A stretch of DNA of 60,000 nt from Chrysomallon squamiferum (GCA_012295275.1 CM022675.1:207740-267739); one strand, 5' to 3'; shown: positions 1-10,398, numbered from the stretch's first letter. Notes: generated from the sequence alone by a model not told the origin. Program-made: numbers and translations.

Positions 1-134
1 TAAACGAGTGAAGTAAAACGTGAAGTAAACACGTGAAGTAAACGAGTGTGTGTGAAGAAACACGTGACGTAAATGTGAAGTAAACAGTAACTAGGTTTGT
101 GAAATAAACACGTGAAGTAACCACTGTCTGTGTG
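1..134. repeat. degenerate ~19-bp repeat with CACGTG motifs
   Basis: Several imperfect copies of a motif ending in GTGAAGTAAAC occur here, three of them containing the palindrome CACGTG. The stretch should be intronic to receptor copy 1, because the next exon starts at 488. No coding potential is visible. Confidence 0.5.
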
Positions 135-187
135 TATGTGTGTGTGACACAGGATGTGTGTGTGTGTGTGTGTGTGAAGGTCTGTGT

Positions 188-241
<54 letters not shown>

Positions 242-261
242 CTGTGTGTGTCTGTGTGTGT

Positions 262-359
<98 letters not shown>

Positions 360-425
360 TTATATGTGTGTGTGTTTATGTGTGTGTGTGTGTATCAATC
401 TGTGTGTGTATGTGTGTGTCTCTAT
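135..425. repeat. (TG)n microsatellite
   Basis: Nearly pure TG repeat with occasional TA or TC interruptions. It lies in an intron of receptor copy 1. Open frames of alternating Cys and Val here are repeat artefacts. Confidence 0.95.
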
Positions 426-487
426 CTATAGTAAAAAGTTATAAAATTACAAAAAATAAAGTTTACTTACATACTGTCGTATTGCAG

Positions 488-632
488 GGAAGAAAATGTT
501 TCTGCAGTCTTCCACAACATAAAACAAACTCTAAGAAAGATACAGCATTCAAGAAAGTAAACAAAGTACGCTGTCCTGGGACCTATGACGAGTACTGTGG
601 TGGTGCGGACGTTGTTTCTGTTTACGAATTAG
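488..632 (+). CDS. receptor copy 1: WSC domain, second half exon
   Basis: Acceptor TATTGCAG precedes the exon and donor GTAGGA follows. The exon starts in phase 0 and ends in phase 1. It encodes GRKCFCSLP, then CPGTYDEYCGGAD and VSVYELG. This is the C-terminal part of a WSC domain, a small Cys-rich putative carbohydrate-binding fold, with its typical CFC and CGG signatures. The first WSC exon lies upstream of the window. It is closely similar to the copy 2 exon at 11077-11221. Confidence 0.85.
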
Positions 633-779
633 GTAGGAATCAGATTTATAATATACTGGTAGTAGAAGTGCTCAGTCTTTTTCTTTCTCTTTATTTTTAC
701 CTTTCTTTCTTATCGGATTCGGAAAGTTGTATTGGTAGTAGCTATTGTAATTAGTATTCAGTAGAAGTAGTAGTCATAG

Positions 780-1250
780 TAGTAATAACAGTAATAGTAG
801 CAGCAGTATTAGTTGTAGTAGCAGCAGTACTAGTTGTAGTAGCAGCAGTACTAGTTGTAGTAGCAGCAGTTTTAGTTGTAGTAGCAGCAGTATTAGCTGT
901 AGTAGCAGCAGTACTAGTTGTAGTAGCAGTAGTTTTAGTTGTAGTACCAGCAGCAGTACTAGTTGTAGTAGCAGCAGTACTAGTTGTAGTAGCAGCAGTA
1001 CTAGTTGTAGTAGCAGCAGTATTAGTTGTAGTAGCAGCAGTACTAGTTGTAGTAGCAGCAGTACTAGTTGTAGTAGCAGCAGTGCTAGTTGTAGTAGCAG
1101 CAGTACTAGTTGTAGTAGCAGCAGTACTAGTTGTAGTAGCAGCAGTACTAGTTGTAGTAGCAGCAACTAGTTGTAGTAGCAGCAGTACTAGTTGTAGTAG
1201 CAGCAGTACTAGTTGTAGTAGCAGCAGTGCTAGTTGTAGTAGTAGTAGTG
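780..1250. repeat. 21-bp TAG-rich minisatellite
   Basis: About 22 copies of a 21-bp unit (TACTAGTTGTAGTAGCAGCAG) lie in the intron between the WSC and CTLD1 exons. The unit length is divisible by three, so both strands show long open frames (Leu-rich on the minus strand) that are not genes. Copy 2 has a simpler (TAG)n run at the same place (11,515-11,915). Confidence 0.9.
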
Positions 1251-1635
1251 ATTTATTAGTATTTGAAACATCATAAACAGCAGTAGTTAGTAGTAATGTT
1301 TATAATGGTTTTAAACCATTAGTATAGAAATATTAGTATTTGAAACAATAAACAGTAGTAGTAATAGTGGAGCTAATGTTTATAATGTTTTTAAACTATT
1401 AGTACTAGTAGTAATAATAGTAGCAATAAACGTAGTAGTCGTTGTTGTAGATGTCAATGTAACAAAAGGCGCCAATGTATGACTAGGTGCAGGTGGCATT
1501 ACTAGTGACAGTAGCAATATAAATAGGTTTAGTTGCAGAAGAAGAAGAAGAAGCAGTAGTAATAGTAGCAGTAATAGTAATAGTAGTAGTACCACACAGA
1601 CACTGTTTTTATATTAAAGAAATATTTTATTTCAG

Positions 1636-1758
1636 ATCTGCCTGTTTCTGTAGATATAAAAAGCAGAACAAGTAAAAACAGCAACTGCGGCTACGTCAAA
1701 TATGAAAACAACAAAATCACCCTTCGATTTGCAGACTGTAATACACAGTGGATGTCAG
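1636..1758 (+). CDS. receptor copy 1: CTLD1 second half exon
   Basis: Acceptor TTTATTTCAG; weak donor GTGTTT. Phase 1 in, phase 1 out, 41 codons. It encodes NSNCGYVKYENNKITLRF, then ADCNTQWMSG. The Cys spacing fits the second disulphide end of a C-type lectin-like domain (Cys, then a beta strand, then Asp-Cys, then a final Val-Cys split by the intron). It follows the WSC module, so the CTLD is split around WSC. Confidence 0.7.
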
Positions 1759-1779
1759 GTGTTTGTCCAAGTATGTGGT

Positions 1780-2117
1780 TTACTTGTTTGTTTGTTTGTT
1801 TGTTTGTGTATATATTTGTGTCTGTTTGTTTGTTTGTTTATATATTTGTGTCTGTTTGTTTGTTTCTTCATTAGTTTCTTTTTTCTTTCCTTCTGTTCTT
1901 TATTTCCTTCTGTTTTGACACCGTATGCATTTGCGCATGAATTTTATCTTTATGTGTTTGCATTTCTGTGCATGTAACTAATATTATATTCATTATTGAA
2001 AAATGCTAACATTGACAAAAAAACAACAACAACAACAACACAACAACAACAATCAATAAAAAGAAGAGATGTTTAAATCCATAAAGTAATTTTACTGACG
2101 TTTGTTCTACGTTTCAG
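1780..2117 (+). other. intron, T-rich then CAA-rich, no gene seen
   Basis: Contains TTTG and TATA-like simple sequence and a short (CAA)n run near 2025-2050. It ends in acceptor CTACGTTTCAG for the next exon. Confidence 0.7.
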
Positions 2118-2330
2118 AAAATAGTTTTATTTATCGGACAAATACGTGCAGAAGTGAGGTATGTATTTTAACACAATATTTAAAATGGAATGAAGCTAAA
2201 GTACAGTGTGGTGGAAATTTGTCAAAACTGACAGACACAGCAGAGTCAGAACTGAAAACGCTGATTAACGATGATTGGTCTAATTACTGGATTGGACTGA
2301 AACGAAACATTGAATGGAGATGGATTGATG
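2118..2330 (+). CDS. receptor copy 1: CTLD2 first half exon
   Basis: Acceptor GTTTCAG, donor GTAAGA, phase 1 to phase 1, about 71 codons. It reads a Cys pair (CRSEVCIL), WNEAKVQC, then GGNLSKLTD, ESELKTLI, then YWIGLKRNIEWRWIDG. These are the hallmark WxxA, Cys and WIG/WxW core positions of a long-form C-type lectin-like domain. The Ca-binding EPN/QPD loop is not in this exon. It is about 75% similar to the copy 2 exon at 12363-12578. Confidence 0.85.
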
Positions 2331-2374
2331 GTAAGAGAACTCAGATGTACAGACACACACAAAAATACAAACAC

Positions 2375-2525
2375 ACATAAATACAAACATACATAAATAC
2401 AAACATACATATATACAAACATACATAAATACAAACATACATATATACAAACATACATAAATACATACATACATATATACAAACATACATAAATACAAAC
2501 ATACATATATACAAACATACACAAA
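2375..2525. repeat. ~32-bp AT/AC-rich tandem repeat
   Basis: Alternating ACATACATAAATACAA and ACATACATATATACAA blocks in the CTLD2 intron. Overlapping minus-strand open frames are artefacts. Confidence 0.8.
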
Positions 2526-2780
2526 TATGTCTTTGCCGGTCACTTGTTCATTGGTTAAATGTTCAGCCACATATGAAATACACAAATACACAGAAATACC
2601 TGCACTCTTAGAGACACGTAGAAAAGGTCTGTTTACATTTCTGTTCTCTAGCTCTCTATCTCTTTACCTAATATCCCTTATACATACAATTACATAATGA
2701 TGAATGATGACGTTACCTAACGGTACACTGCCTTATTAATGAAAATATTTTCATTATTATTATTATTTAATTTGTTAAAG

Positions 2781-2909
2781 GAAGCCTTGTTACATTTCCT
2801 CCCAACAGTTATGGAAGAACAGCTCATCAAAGTATTGCATGGTGGAGAAACATCAGTAGAAACATTTCCAAAAAGTCATCGAGGAAATTTCATGCTATCT
2901 GTCAACTTT
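2781..2909 (+). CDS. receptor copy 1: CTLD2 second half exon
   Basis: I chose acceptor TTTGTTAAAG at 2780, not CCAACAG further in. From 2780 the translation aligns with copy 2: both contain a SIAW core followed by Asn/Arg-rich sequence. It also ends on HAICQL, where AIC is the usual last Cys of a CTLD. Donor GTGAGT. Phase 1 in, phase 1 out. The usual penultimate Cys of a CTLD is not visible, so the second disulphide may be lost. Confidence 0.7.
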
Positions 2910-3004
2910 GTGAGTATTTTGTGTGAGTGTGTGTTTATGTGTGTGTTTCTGTGTCTGTGTGTCTGTGTGTGTGTGTGCGTGTGTGTGTGGTGTCAGTTTT
3001 TGAT

Positions 3005-3349
3005 TAAAAAGAAGAAACTATTATAGAAAACAGTACACAGACATACAAAATCACAGACACATGGTTAGATATATAAATATACGAATAAAAACATGCATAA
3101 TATACTAGATACACAACACATACACAGACAGACGTATACAGCAATATACTCACAGACACATACGAATCTAATATCAGTTAATTTCTATAAATTAATGTTA
3201 AGGTTTCAACGTATAAAAATAATATTTTCAGTAAAAGATAAATATTGATAATAAAAAACTTTCAGAAATATTATTGTCTGTCTCACGTATTTTTTACATT
3301 TAGTAAAATATTATTTTAAGCAAACTTAATAGTAGTAGTAGTAGTAGAA

Positions 3350-3408
<59 letters not shown>

Positions 3409-3555
3409 ATTTTGAAACAATCAGAAACGACACACATACACACATCTTGATCAGTGGCATTTGATAAGAAATAGGATGATGTTGATAATAATGATAAAGA
3501 CGATACATCATTTCATTATAAAGATTTTCTGTTAAAAACATGTAATTTTTATTAA
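3005..3555 (+). other. intron with (TAG)n microsatellite, no gene seen
   Basis: AT-rich sequence with CA-rich patches at 3050-3170 and a (TAG)n run at 3331-3410. The T-rich end leads into acceptor TATTAACAG for the stalk exon. Confidence 0.7.
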
Positions 3556-3558
3556 CAG

Positions 3559-3802
3559 ATAAAACAACTACTACATCAGTTCCAACGACCAAACTACTAA
3601 CACTTAACACGACGGTAACAACGGCAACTACAACAAAAGAAACAGTGGAAACAATTTAACTTTTTGACAATGGAAACAGCAACGGACGACTACAACAAAA
3701 AAGAAACAGAGGACCTCACAACAACACAATTTAACTTTTTGACGACAACGTTGTTTGACAAAGGAAGAAAACAACAGACGAACCAATCGAAGAACAATGC
3801 AG
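3559..3802 (+). pseudogene. receptor copy 1: Thr-rich stalk exon, frame broken
   Basis: Starts with KTTTTSVPTTKLLTLNTT, a Thr-rich juxtamembrane stalk that is probably O-glycosylated. The exon is about 127 nt longer than in copy 2. It contains a partly repeated segment (two copies of a block with CAATTTAACTTTTTGAC) that is not a multiple of three. The entry frame hits TAA at 3657-3659. The exit frame is open and matches copy 2 (TTLFDKGRKQQTNQSKNNAG). Confidence 0.7.
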
Positions 3803-3809
3803 GTCATTT

Positions 3810-4169
3810 TAATTATTTCCATTATTTTAATATTTGCTTTGTTTTTCATTTTGTCTTTTTTTATTTTTATTTATTTATTTCTTCTTCTTATTTATTTTTT
3901 TTCTTTTAAATTTTAATTATTATTATTATGATTATAATTATTATTATCATTTCTATATTTATTGTTTTGTTTATTTTTTTTTTTTTTCTCAATGTTTTAC
4001 CTTTCTTACAGCTTGTTTTCTTTTTAAAGAACGATCACAAATGGTCTGTTTCCTTCATTTTAAATTACGACTGTTGAACTGTGAATAAACGATGTTAAAA
4101 GTTTTGTAACAAGCTGAGAGGTAGGTAAATAAACAGATGTAACAATATTTATAACTTGTTTATTTTCAG
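3810..4169 (+). other. intron, T/TTA-rich, no gene seen
   Basis: Long T-rich and TTA-rich low-complexity sequence. The last 70 nt are conserved with copy 2 (14,275-14,355) and end in acceptor TTATTTTCAG. Confidence 0.75.
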
Positions 4170-4245
4170 CTTTGATTGGCGGCAGTGTTGTTGCTGTTAT
4201 TGTTGTTATGGTAACATCTGTCTTGATTTTCATCTGGATGAAACG
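4170..4245 (+). CDS. receptor copy 1: transmembrane helix exon
   Basis: Phase 1 in, phase 2 out. Encodes LIGGSVVAVIVVMVTSVLIF, then an Ile, Trp and a basic stop-transfer stretch (MKR). It is a single hydrophobic helix that would anchor a type I receptor. Nearly identical to the copy 2 exon at 14356-14431. Confidence 0.85.
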
Positions 4246-4534
4246 GTAAGGAAACTTTATTTATTTATGTATTTATTTATTTTATTTATTTATTTATTTT
4301 ATTTGAAAATGCAGTATTTATTTATTTATATAATGAAATGTTATTTATTTTTTTGTTATTCCCAAGTGAAAAGACATAAATTGTAGTATATCGAAAATTA
4401 CGGATACCATTGAATTATGTTAGAGAATCAAAATGTTTTATGAAACACAATATAAAATAATAAGAAATAAACAAATAATAATATAAACAAAATTTACAAT
4501 TATTTTCAATTTTCATTCCGCATCACTATTACAG

Positions 4535-4990
4535 AACAAAACGTTTTTAAAACGGGAAAAACAAAAACATCAGAACAAAAAGTAGATTTTCTAATGACGT
4601 AACAAGTTACGTAAATTCTGACATGACACTGGCAGGAGCAGATGACCCCTATTACAGTGAAATAAACGACGGCATTCAACAAGGAACAGTAACTCTATTT
4701 CAAACTGATAAACAGAGTTGTTCCCCTCTAACCAATGACAGCAGACAGAATATTAACGTGAATGTTAGTAACGATTCGGATTACGAAATTACAGAAGCGA
4801 TTCAAGAAAATCGTCATCAACACAAACATAATGCTGATGTTGGAGTTTACGAAACGTTAGACAGCAAAATACCGACAGCTACTGCATCGAATGTGTACTA
4901 CCATCTTCCTTAAACAAAACGTCCATCTGAAGAACTGAATTTCTCTCAAAATGATGGAAATGTTTATTTCGTTCTGGAAGATGAAGATGT
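4535..4990 (+). pseudogene. receptor copy 1: cytoplasmic tail exon, shortened and interrupted
   Basis: Phase 2 entry, then TAA at 4548-4550, where copy 2 has a Cys codon. After the stop the same frame stays open to TAA at 4911-4913. It keeps DDPYYSEIND, SDYEITEAI, GVYETLD and SNVYYHLP, which match tail motifs of copy 2. About 60 codons present in copy 2 are missing near the start and a further ~60 near the end. The final ELNFSQNDGNVYFVLEDED motif survives beyond the last stop. Confidence 0.7.
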
Positions 4991-5665
4991 ATCCTCGTGG
5001 TGTCAGTTTTGACGCAGATAAGCAACAATCTCGCGTTGTGCAGAAATAAAGATGTTTTTCTTGTTGTTATTGACAGAGACTGAACGTAATATATATATAT
5101 ATATATATACATGACTAAAATATAAACATTCAATTCTATATACACATTGCGAGTTTTTTGTTTGTTTGTAGTCAGAATGTGTAATACTGAAACATTCCTA
5201 TTTTTTTAACGCTGTTTGGGTTTTGACACAGAACATGTAAGTGAGTTCTGTAAAAATAGACTGAAGTGGGCGTGGCCTAATTGTATGACAGTGTTCTGAC
5301 TGTCAGCAGACGGCAATGTTTTGTGCAGTTTGTGAGTGAAATTCATTGTGAAACTTTGGAGATATGAGGTTGTTTATATATTGATGACTTGCCTTAGGAA
5401 TAAAAAAAGCCCAGTACTTTTAGCTATATGGTTAAGTTAATTGTTTAAACTTACCTCAAACATGCGAATAGGAAGCATTGTGTTATTTCGTAGTTGTAAA
5501 AAACTTCCGTAAACAAAATCTTCACCATGTGACGTCACAGATTATTTTGTTTTCTTCTCTTGTTTTTTTAATTATTATTATTATGCGCATTTGTTATTTA
5601 ACGAAGGTTCGTCAAAACAAATACCGAGACCATATTTATTTCAGTCTGGATAACAAACATGTACA
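4991..5665. other. ~675-bp insertion in receptor copy 1 3' end relative to copy 2
   Basis: Similarity with copy 2 stops just after the tail codons GAAGATGTA and resumes near AATATTTATAAAATAATTTT (about 5,680). The extra DNA has a short (TA)n at 5089-5110, a GGGCGTGGCC box at 5269 and a TGACGTCA palindrome at 5530. I saw no clear terminal inverted repeats, and no protein is recognised. Confidence 0.5.
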
Positions 5666-5699
5666 AGAAGATACAGCTTAATATTTATAAAATAATTTT

Positions 5700-6590
5700 C
5701 GACATTTTTAGAAATAACAGACAATTTATAATTGATATCAACGATTTCCCTTGACTCTACCTATTCCACATCAAAGTCTTATTTTAAATTTAATATTTGT
5801 AAAAACATATTCTGTCCATGCCATTCTCCTGTAAGAATATACTCATACACACACACACGCACACACGCACACACAGAAACAGTACAATGGAAAAACCACC
5901 TCTGAAAACAATTCAAGTCTACATCAAGGTGTAGCAAGTTCAATCCCCCACAGATGCACTACAAACATTGACAATAACTTGTTTGCTCAGCAAGTCTTTG
6001 TAGTGATGTCATTTACAGTCAGAGTATTTACTTTGTTGCAGACACATCTCTGACTGAACTCTGACAACATGGCCACATAGTGTGTTCAATAAACAAAACA
6101 TACAGTAACATGATTAATTAAATATTTTGTTTATGAAAGAAATGTGAGCAGCTTACTTCCTAACAGACTAAAACCAGTATCTTGTCTAATTACAATTATT
6201 GTTAGGTGTAATTAATACAAACACATACAAGTATACAAACTCTATGCTTAAGAAAACACTTTAAATAAACCATTTATTTTGGACTAACATATAATTGTTA
6301 TATTGAAGATTGTACCTTTACTCATAAACTCACACAAACACCTACAAACTTGTACAACACCTACTAAGTAATTTTAAGTGAAGCAACAAACACCTCAAAT
6401 AGTTGCAGTAGACTGAATAATTAAGATTATAATTCAAACTATTGTTCTCTGTAGTTATTTGAACCATGTCATTCATTTAACTTGTTTTTTGTTATCCTAG
6501 GTGTTACACACACGCACACACACACACACACATATACATGTATCTGTCTCTGCCTCTTTTTTTTCTCTCTCTCACACACACAGACTAACA
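5700..6590. other. 3' UTR remnant of copy 1 and intergenic DNA, no gene seen
   Basis: 5,700-5,870 aligns with the copy 2 3' region (15,490-15,660), for example the shared CCATTCTCCTG-like block. The rest is AT-rich intergenic sequence with a (CA)n patch at 5,849-5,875, and I see nothing coding. Confidence 0.6.
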
Positions 6591-6944
6591 GACTGAGTGT
6601 ACAATCTCGTTCTTTCTATGTTTCTCTCTGTCTTTCTCACACACATCCATACACATTCACACACACATATACACACACACATACACACACACATATACAC
6701 ACACATATACACACATACACACACACACAAACACACACATGCACACACATACACTATAATTTATTCAGTTTTCTTTTGCGTTTTCTACTCTATTTTACCG
6801 TACTCTTTGTCATGCGCGAGTTTATCTAACGCAAGTTTTATTTTTATCACACAGATACACTACACTGTTCTATATCTAAGTCAACAAAGGAAGGAAAAGC
6901 CTGTTACGATCCTCTATTATCTTCTTCCTGGTCTGGTCCAGGTT

Positions 6945-6960
6945 ATTTATACATAGTAGT
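6945..6960 (+). promoter_or_regulatory. possible TATA-like element, first promoter of receptor copy 2
   Basis: TTATTTATACATAG lies about 30 bp upstream of the signal-exon ATG and is conserved in the second promoter copy at 7,558-7,571. An ETS-like CTTCCTGG sits ~20 bp further upstream in both. Function is inferred from position and conservation only. Confidence 0.35.
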
Positions 6961-6982
6961 TTAAAATATTGTAGAATCCGCC

Positions 6983-7052
6983 ATGTTTTCTACAACTGTT
7001 GCTATTTTTATTATTTTCTTTGTGTGTGTGTCTACCCAGTCAGAAATATCAA
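6983..7052 (+). CDS. receptor copy 2: alternative signal-peptide exon A
   Basis: ATG in CCGCCATG context. Encodes MFSTTVAIFIIFFVCVSTQS plus EIS and ends in phase 1 at a perfect GTAAGT donor. It is a textbook signal peptide with a hydrophobic core and probable cleavage near STQS. It is phase-compatible with the CTLD1 exon, so it could serve as an alternative first exon to 7598-7667. Confidence 0.75.
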
Positions 7053-7084
7053 GTAAGTAGATTTTACATTAATTGTTTCAATCA

Positions 7085-7086
7085 AA

Positions 7087-7155
<69 letters not shown>

Positions 7156-7160
7156 GAGAA
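7085..7160. repeat. (TA)n(CA)n(GA)n compound microsatellite
   Basis: Perfect TA run, then CA, then GA-rich sequence directly after signal exon A in its intron. Confidence 0.95.
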
Positions 7161-7189
7161 AGAGAAAGAGAGAGAAGTGTAAATATGTT

Positions 7190-7243
7190 TGTGTGTACAA
7201 TCTAGTTATTTCTACGTTTCTCTCTGTCTTTCTCACACACATA

Positions 7244-7291
<48 letters not shown>

Positions 7292-7690
7292 AATGTATTC
7301 AGTTTTCTATTGTGTTTTCTAATCTGTTTTGTCGTACTCTTTGTCATGCGCGAGTTTATCTAAAACAAGTTTTATTTTATGACACAAATACACTACACTG
7401 TTCTGTAACTGAGTAAACAAGGGAAGGTAAAACCTGTTACGATCCTAACAACAATATTTTACTCTTTTACTCTTTTAATCTTTTACTCTTTTAATCTTTT
7501 AATCTTTTACTCTTTTAATCTTTTACTCTGTTATCTTCTTCCTGGTCTGGTCCACGTTATTTATACATAGAAGTTTAAACGTCTCGAAGACTCCGCCATG
7601 TTGTCTACAGCTGTGAATATTTTTATTACTTTCTTTGTGTGTACGTCTACCCAGTCAGAAATACTAAGTAAGTAGATTTTACTTTATTTG
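7190..7690 (+). repeat. tandem duplication unit 2: promoter, 5' UTR and signal exon
   Basis: Second copy of the block at 6,590-7,085. It differs by an extra run of CTTTTACT/CTTTTAAT decamers at 7,455-7,530, just upstream of the shared TCTTCTTCCTGG box. Confidence 0.85.
7598..7667 (+). CDS. receptor copy 2: signal-peptide exon B
   Basis: ATG in CCGCCATG context. Encodes MLSTAVNIFITFFVCTSTQS plus EIL, then GTAAGT in phase 1. It is a predicted cleavable signal peptide and the nearer first exon for the downstream CTLD1 exon. Confidence 0.8.
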
Positions 7691-7698
7691 TTTCAATC

Positions 7699-7890
<192 letters not shown>

Positions 7891-7899
7891 ACGCTCTAT

Positions 7900-8497
7900 G
7901 TATACACAAACAAAACATTACATTTGGTATTTTAAATGATGTTAGCCTACTAACACGTTTTTGTAGATAAACATCGTCTTTTCATTACTGCTCTAATTTT
8001 TACTTGTGTTGGTTATTGCTGAACAGATATTAGGCCTTAAATGGTATAATTTTGTTTTTAAAAATAATAATAATAAAAAATAATAGAATAGGATAGAATA
8101 AAATAAAATAATTAATTAATTAATAATAACAAAAACAAGAACAAATACATGTGTGTATATATATTTTTTTGTATTCATGCTATATATATATGTTTATATC
8201 AAGAAGAAGAAAGAAAAAGCAAGGAAATAGATAAAACATTAAATTGCTAACTTTTAAAATGAGCATGTATAATATTATATCAAATATAGAGTTTCAATAC
8301 AAATATTAGTAAGTTAAATAAATATTCGTAATATAAAATCTAGGAAATGTTTTCAGTTTCACAAGGTTAAAATATTATTGTCAGTAAGGAAGAAAAAATA
8401 AAATGTTTAAAATGTGATTAATTAAAATACATTTATAAATTCTGATAATCGTATTTTTACAGCGATTGTTATGTCACTCCCACTCACACTCATAGAA

Positions 8498-8532
<35 letters not shown>

Positions 8533-8900
8533 TGTGTGTGTTTGGTTGTATGTTTGTGTGTGTGTGTCTATGTGTGTGTGTGTAGATATATGATAATGAT
8601 GATGATGATAATGGTGTTGTAAAATATACTAATTTAAAACAAAACAACAACAATAAAAAACACTTCTATTTGATTCAATAGTTTTCCATTTATTTCTGTT
8701 TAACATAAAATGAACTAACTTTATCCAAAAACAAAAAGTATACGAGGTTATGTGATGTGTATGTATATACAAAATAATATATATTCCTATAAAAGCTAAT
8801 TGAAAATTTAAAATAAAACTAAATTTGTGTTATGTGTTTATCGAACTAGGCCATACGTAAAAGCTGATCACTCGTTATTATGCCTTAAATGTTTTAGCTC
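7900..8900 (+). other. intron, AT-rich, no gene seen
   Basis: AT-rich sequence with a (TG)n run at 8,500-8,585. It ends at two possible acceptors for the CTLD1a exon (TTTTAGCTCAG at 8902 and CAATACGTAG at 8920), which are 18 nt apart and both in frame. Confidence 0.7.
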
Positions 8901-8920
8901 AGTATATTTTCAATACGTAG

Positions 8921-9139
8921 ATCCCTGGAGTGACGTATCGGGTGACGTCATGACAGACAGTTACGTCATACTGAATGAGACCCAGTCGTGGTGGTCTGCT
9001 GTTTATTCTGGCTGTCAGTCAAAGGGAGGAAGACTTGTTACAAACTCTAAATCTGTGTCTAATGCCTGGAAAATAATGGAATCATACAAATATTACTGGG
9101 TTGGTGCCACAGAAACTTATACTCCTTGGATATGGACAG
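8921..9139 (+). CDS. receptor copy 2: CTLD1 first half exon
   Basis: Phase 1 in (acceptor at 8920, or 8902 adding six codons), phase 1 out at donor GTATTA. Encodes SYVILNETQSWWSAVYSGC, then QSKGGRLVTN, YKYYWVGATE and PWIWTG. The WxxA, Cys, GGxL, WVG and WxW positions mark the N-terminal half of a C-type lectin-like domain. A (GA)n run begins 11 bp after the donor. Confidence 0.8.
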
Positions 9140-9145
9140 GTATTA

Positions 9146-9150
<5 letters not shown>

Positions 9151-9231
<81 letters not shown>
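9151..9231. repeat. (GA)n microsatellite
   Basis: About 40 perfect GA units immediately downstream of the CTLD1a 5' splice site. Confidence 0.95.
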
Positions 9232-9232
<1 letters not shown>

Positions 9233-9328
9233 TGTATTTCTCACTATACATTTTAATAGATTTGTTCTAAAATTATATGTATATAATATTAGCTTTTATA
9301 TAAAAAAAAAAATTAATTAAATGTATAT

Positions 9329-10093
9329 TAGGGTTTGAAAACCAGTATTTAAATAGCGGTAAACACCGGTTTTAGTAATTTATGGTTAATACCGTTACCG
9401 AAGGACCAATACCGGTTTTCTCAATTTTAACGAGTTATGTTGAGAGATATGTTAGTTGTTAACATAAGGTTATGTTAGTTACTCGGGTGTTCCTAGTGTG
9501 CCTTCAGATGCGAGTTCGATGCTAGTCTGGTTAATGTTCTGCGTTTACCTGTTTGATTGCTGACATGTGTGCCATCCTAAGTCGTTTTGGTGACTAGTGT
9601 TATACGGGATTGGCTCCTGCTTCTCGGTTGTTTTGTGTTTTTTAAAGTCATACTTCTCGAGTATCAAAGAATGAATCAGAAGTTTTCAAAAGTTGTGAAA
9701 CATATGATGTAGATTTTGGATAATAAACGTGTTACAATTTCCTTGTGTCCTTTTTATAAAATTCGCATCCACATTTCTTCTTGTTTTTGTTTTTCTTATT
9801 GCATGTACATTTCTTATACACTTTTGTACCCATTTTAAGTTCTATAAAGGTACATTTCACAATTTGTTCTGGACAGGTAGAAAAAGGAAGATAATGAACA
9901 ATGTTGTCAGATTAGTATCAAATAATAAATAAGATGAGTTTGTGTAAGCGAAAACAATGTCCACAAAAGCCCGGTAAGTATCTTGTCCTATGCACAAACT
10001 AACTAAAACTGGTGAAAACCGGTGAAAACCGGTATTGAGAATATCTATCGGTAATTTACCGGTACTGATATTATCGGTAATTTGCAAACCCTA
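9329..10093. mobile_element. hAT-type non-autonomous DNA transposon (MITE)
   Basis: The element begins TAGGGTTTG and ends CAAACCCTA, perfect 9-bp terminal inverted repeats. Both ends continue with related ACCGGT-rich sequence in opposite orientation. Exact 8-bp copies of ATGTATAT flank it (9321-9328 and 10094-10101). An 8-bp target-site duplication and this kind of terminus are characteristic of the hAT superfamily. At 765 bp with no transposase frame, it is non-autonomous. It is inserted in the intron between CTLD1a and the first WSC exon. Confidence 0.85.
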
Positions 10094-10189
10094 ATGTATA
10101 TGCAGGGGGGGGTGCCTCTCTCTCACACACACAGACACACAGAGAGAAAGAGATTTAACAGGTTTGACGTTAAATTAAATGCCATAAGC

Positions 10190-10256
10190 TTTTATTTATT
10201 TATTTATTTATTTATTATTATTATTAGTAGTAGTAGTAGTAGTAGTAGTAATAGTA

Positions 10257-10298
<42 letters not shown>

Positions 10299-10342
10299 TT
10301 GTTATTGTTTTTGTTATTGTTGTTGTTACTGTTATTGTTATC

Positions 10343-10398
<56 letters not shown>

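Larger units (their letters stand above)
488..4990 (+). pseudogene. receptor copy 1 (WSC/CTLD membrane receptor), 5' part outside window, disrupted as assembled
   Basis: Seven exons were found by matching copy 2 and checking phases: 488-632 (WSC second half), 1636-1758 (CTLD1 second half), 2118-2330 and 2781-2909 (CTLD2), 3559-3802 (Thr-rich stalk), 4170-4245 (transmembrane helix) and 4535 onward (cytoplasmic tail). The frame is open through both lectin domains to 2909. The stalk exon then carries an extra repeated segment, shifts frame and reads into TAA at 3657. The tail exon has a second TAA at 4548 directly after the membrane helix, and its last part stops early at 4911-4913. As assembled it could encode only the ectodomain, possibly secreted. 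It may be a pseudogene, a soluble isoform or partly an assembly artefact; the several independent lesions favour a pseudogene. Confidence 0.7.
6590..7085 (+). repeat. tandem duplication unit 1: promoter, 5' UTR and signal exon
   Basis: This block recurs at 7,190-7,690. Shared landmarks in order are a TGTACAATCT start, CTCTCTGTCTTTCTCACACA, a (CA)n tract, GTCATGCGCGAGTTTATCTA, CCTGTTACGATCCT, TCTTCTTCCTGGTCTGGTCC, TTATTTATACATAG, the ATG exon and GTAAGTAGATTTTAC. The period is about 600 bp. It gives two candidate promoters and first exons for receptor copy 2. Confidence 0.85.

Noticed and set aside
140-754. 204-residue open frame of Cys-Val repeats continuing into recognisable WSC sequence
   Set aside because: The first part is a (TG)n translation. 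Only 488-632 is a real exon, bounded by splice sites.
774-1166. Minus-strand Leu-rich 130-residue frame
   Set aside because: Product of a 21-bp TAG/CAG minisatellite whose unit is divisible by three; no start context or partner exons.
2811-2909. Acceptor CCAACAG for the second CTLD2 exon of copy 1
   Set aside because: It gives a frame unlike copy 2. Using the acceptor at 2780 restores the SIAW core and the terminal AIC of a CTLD.
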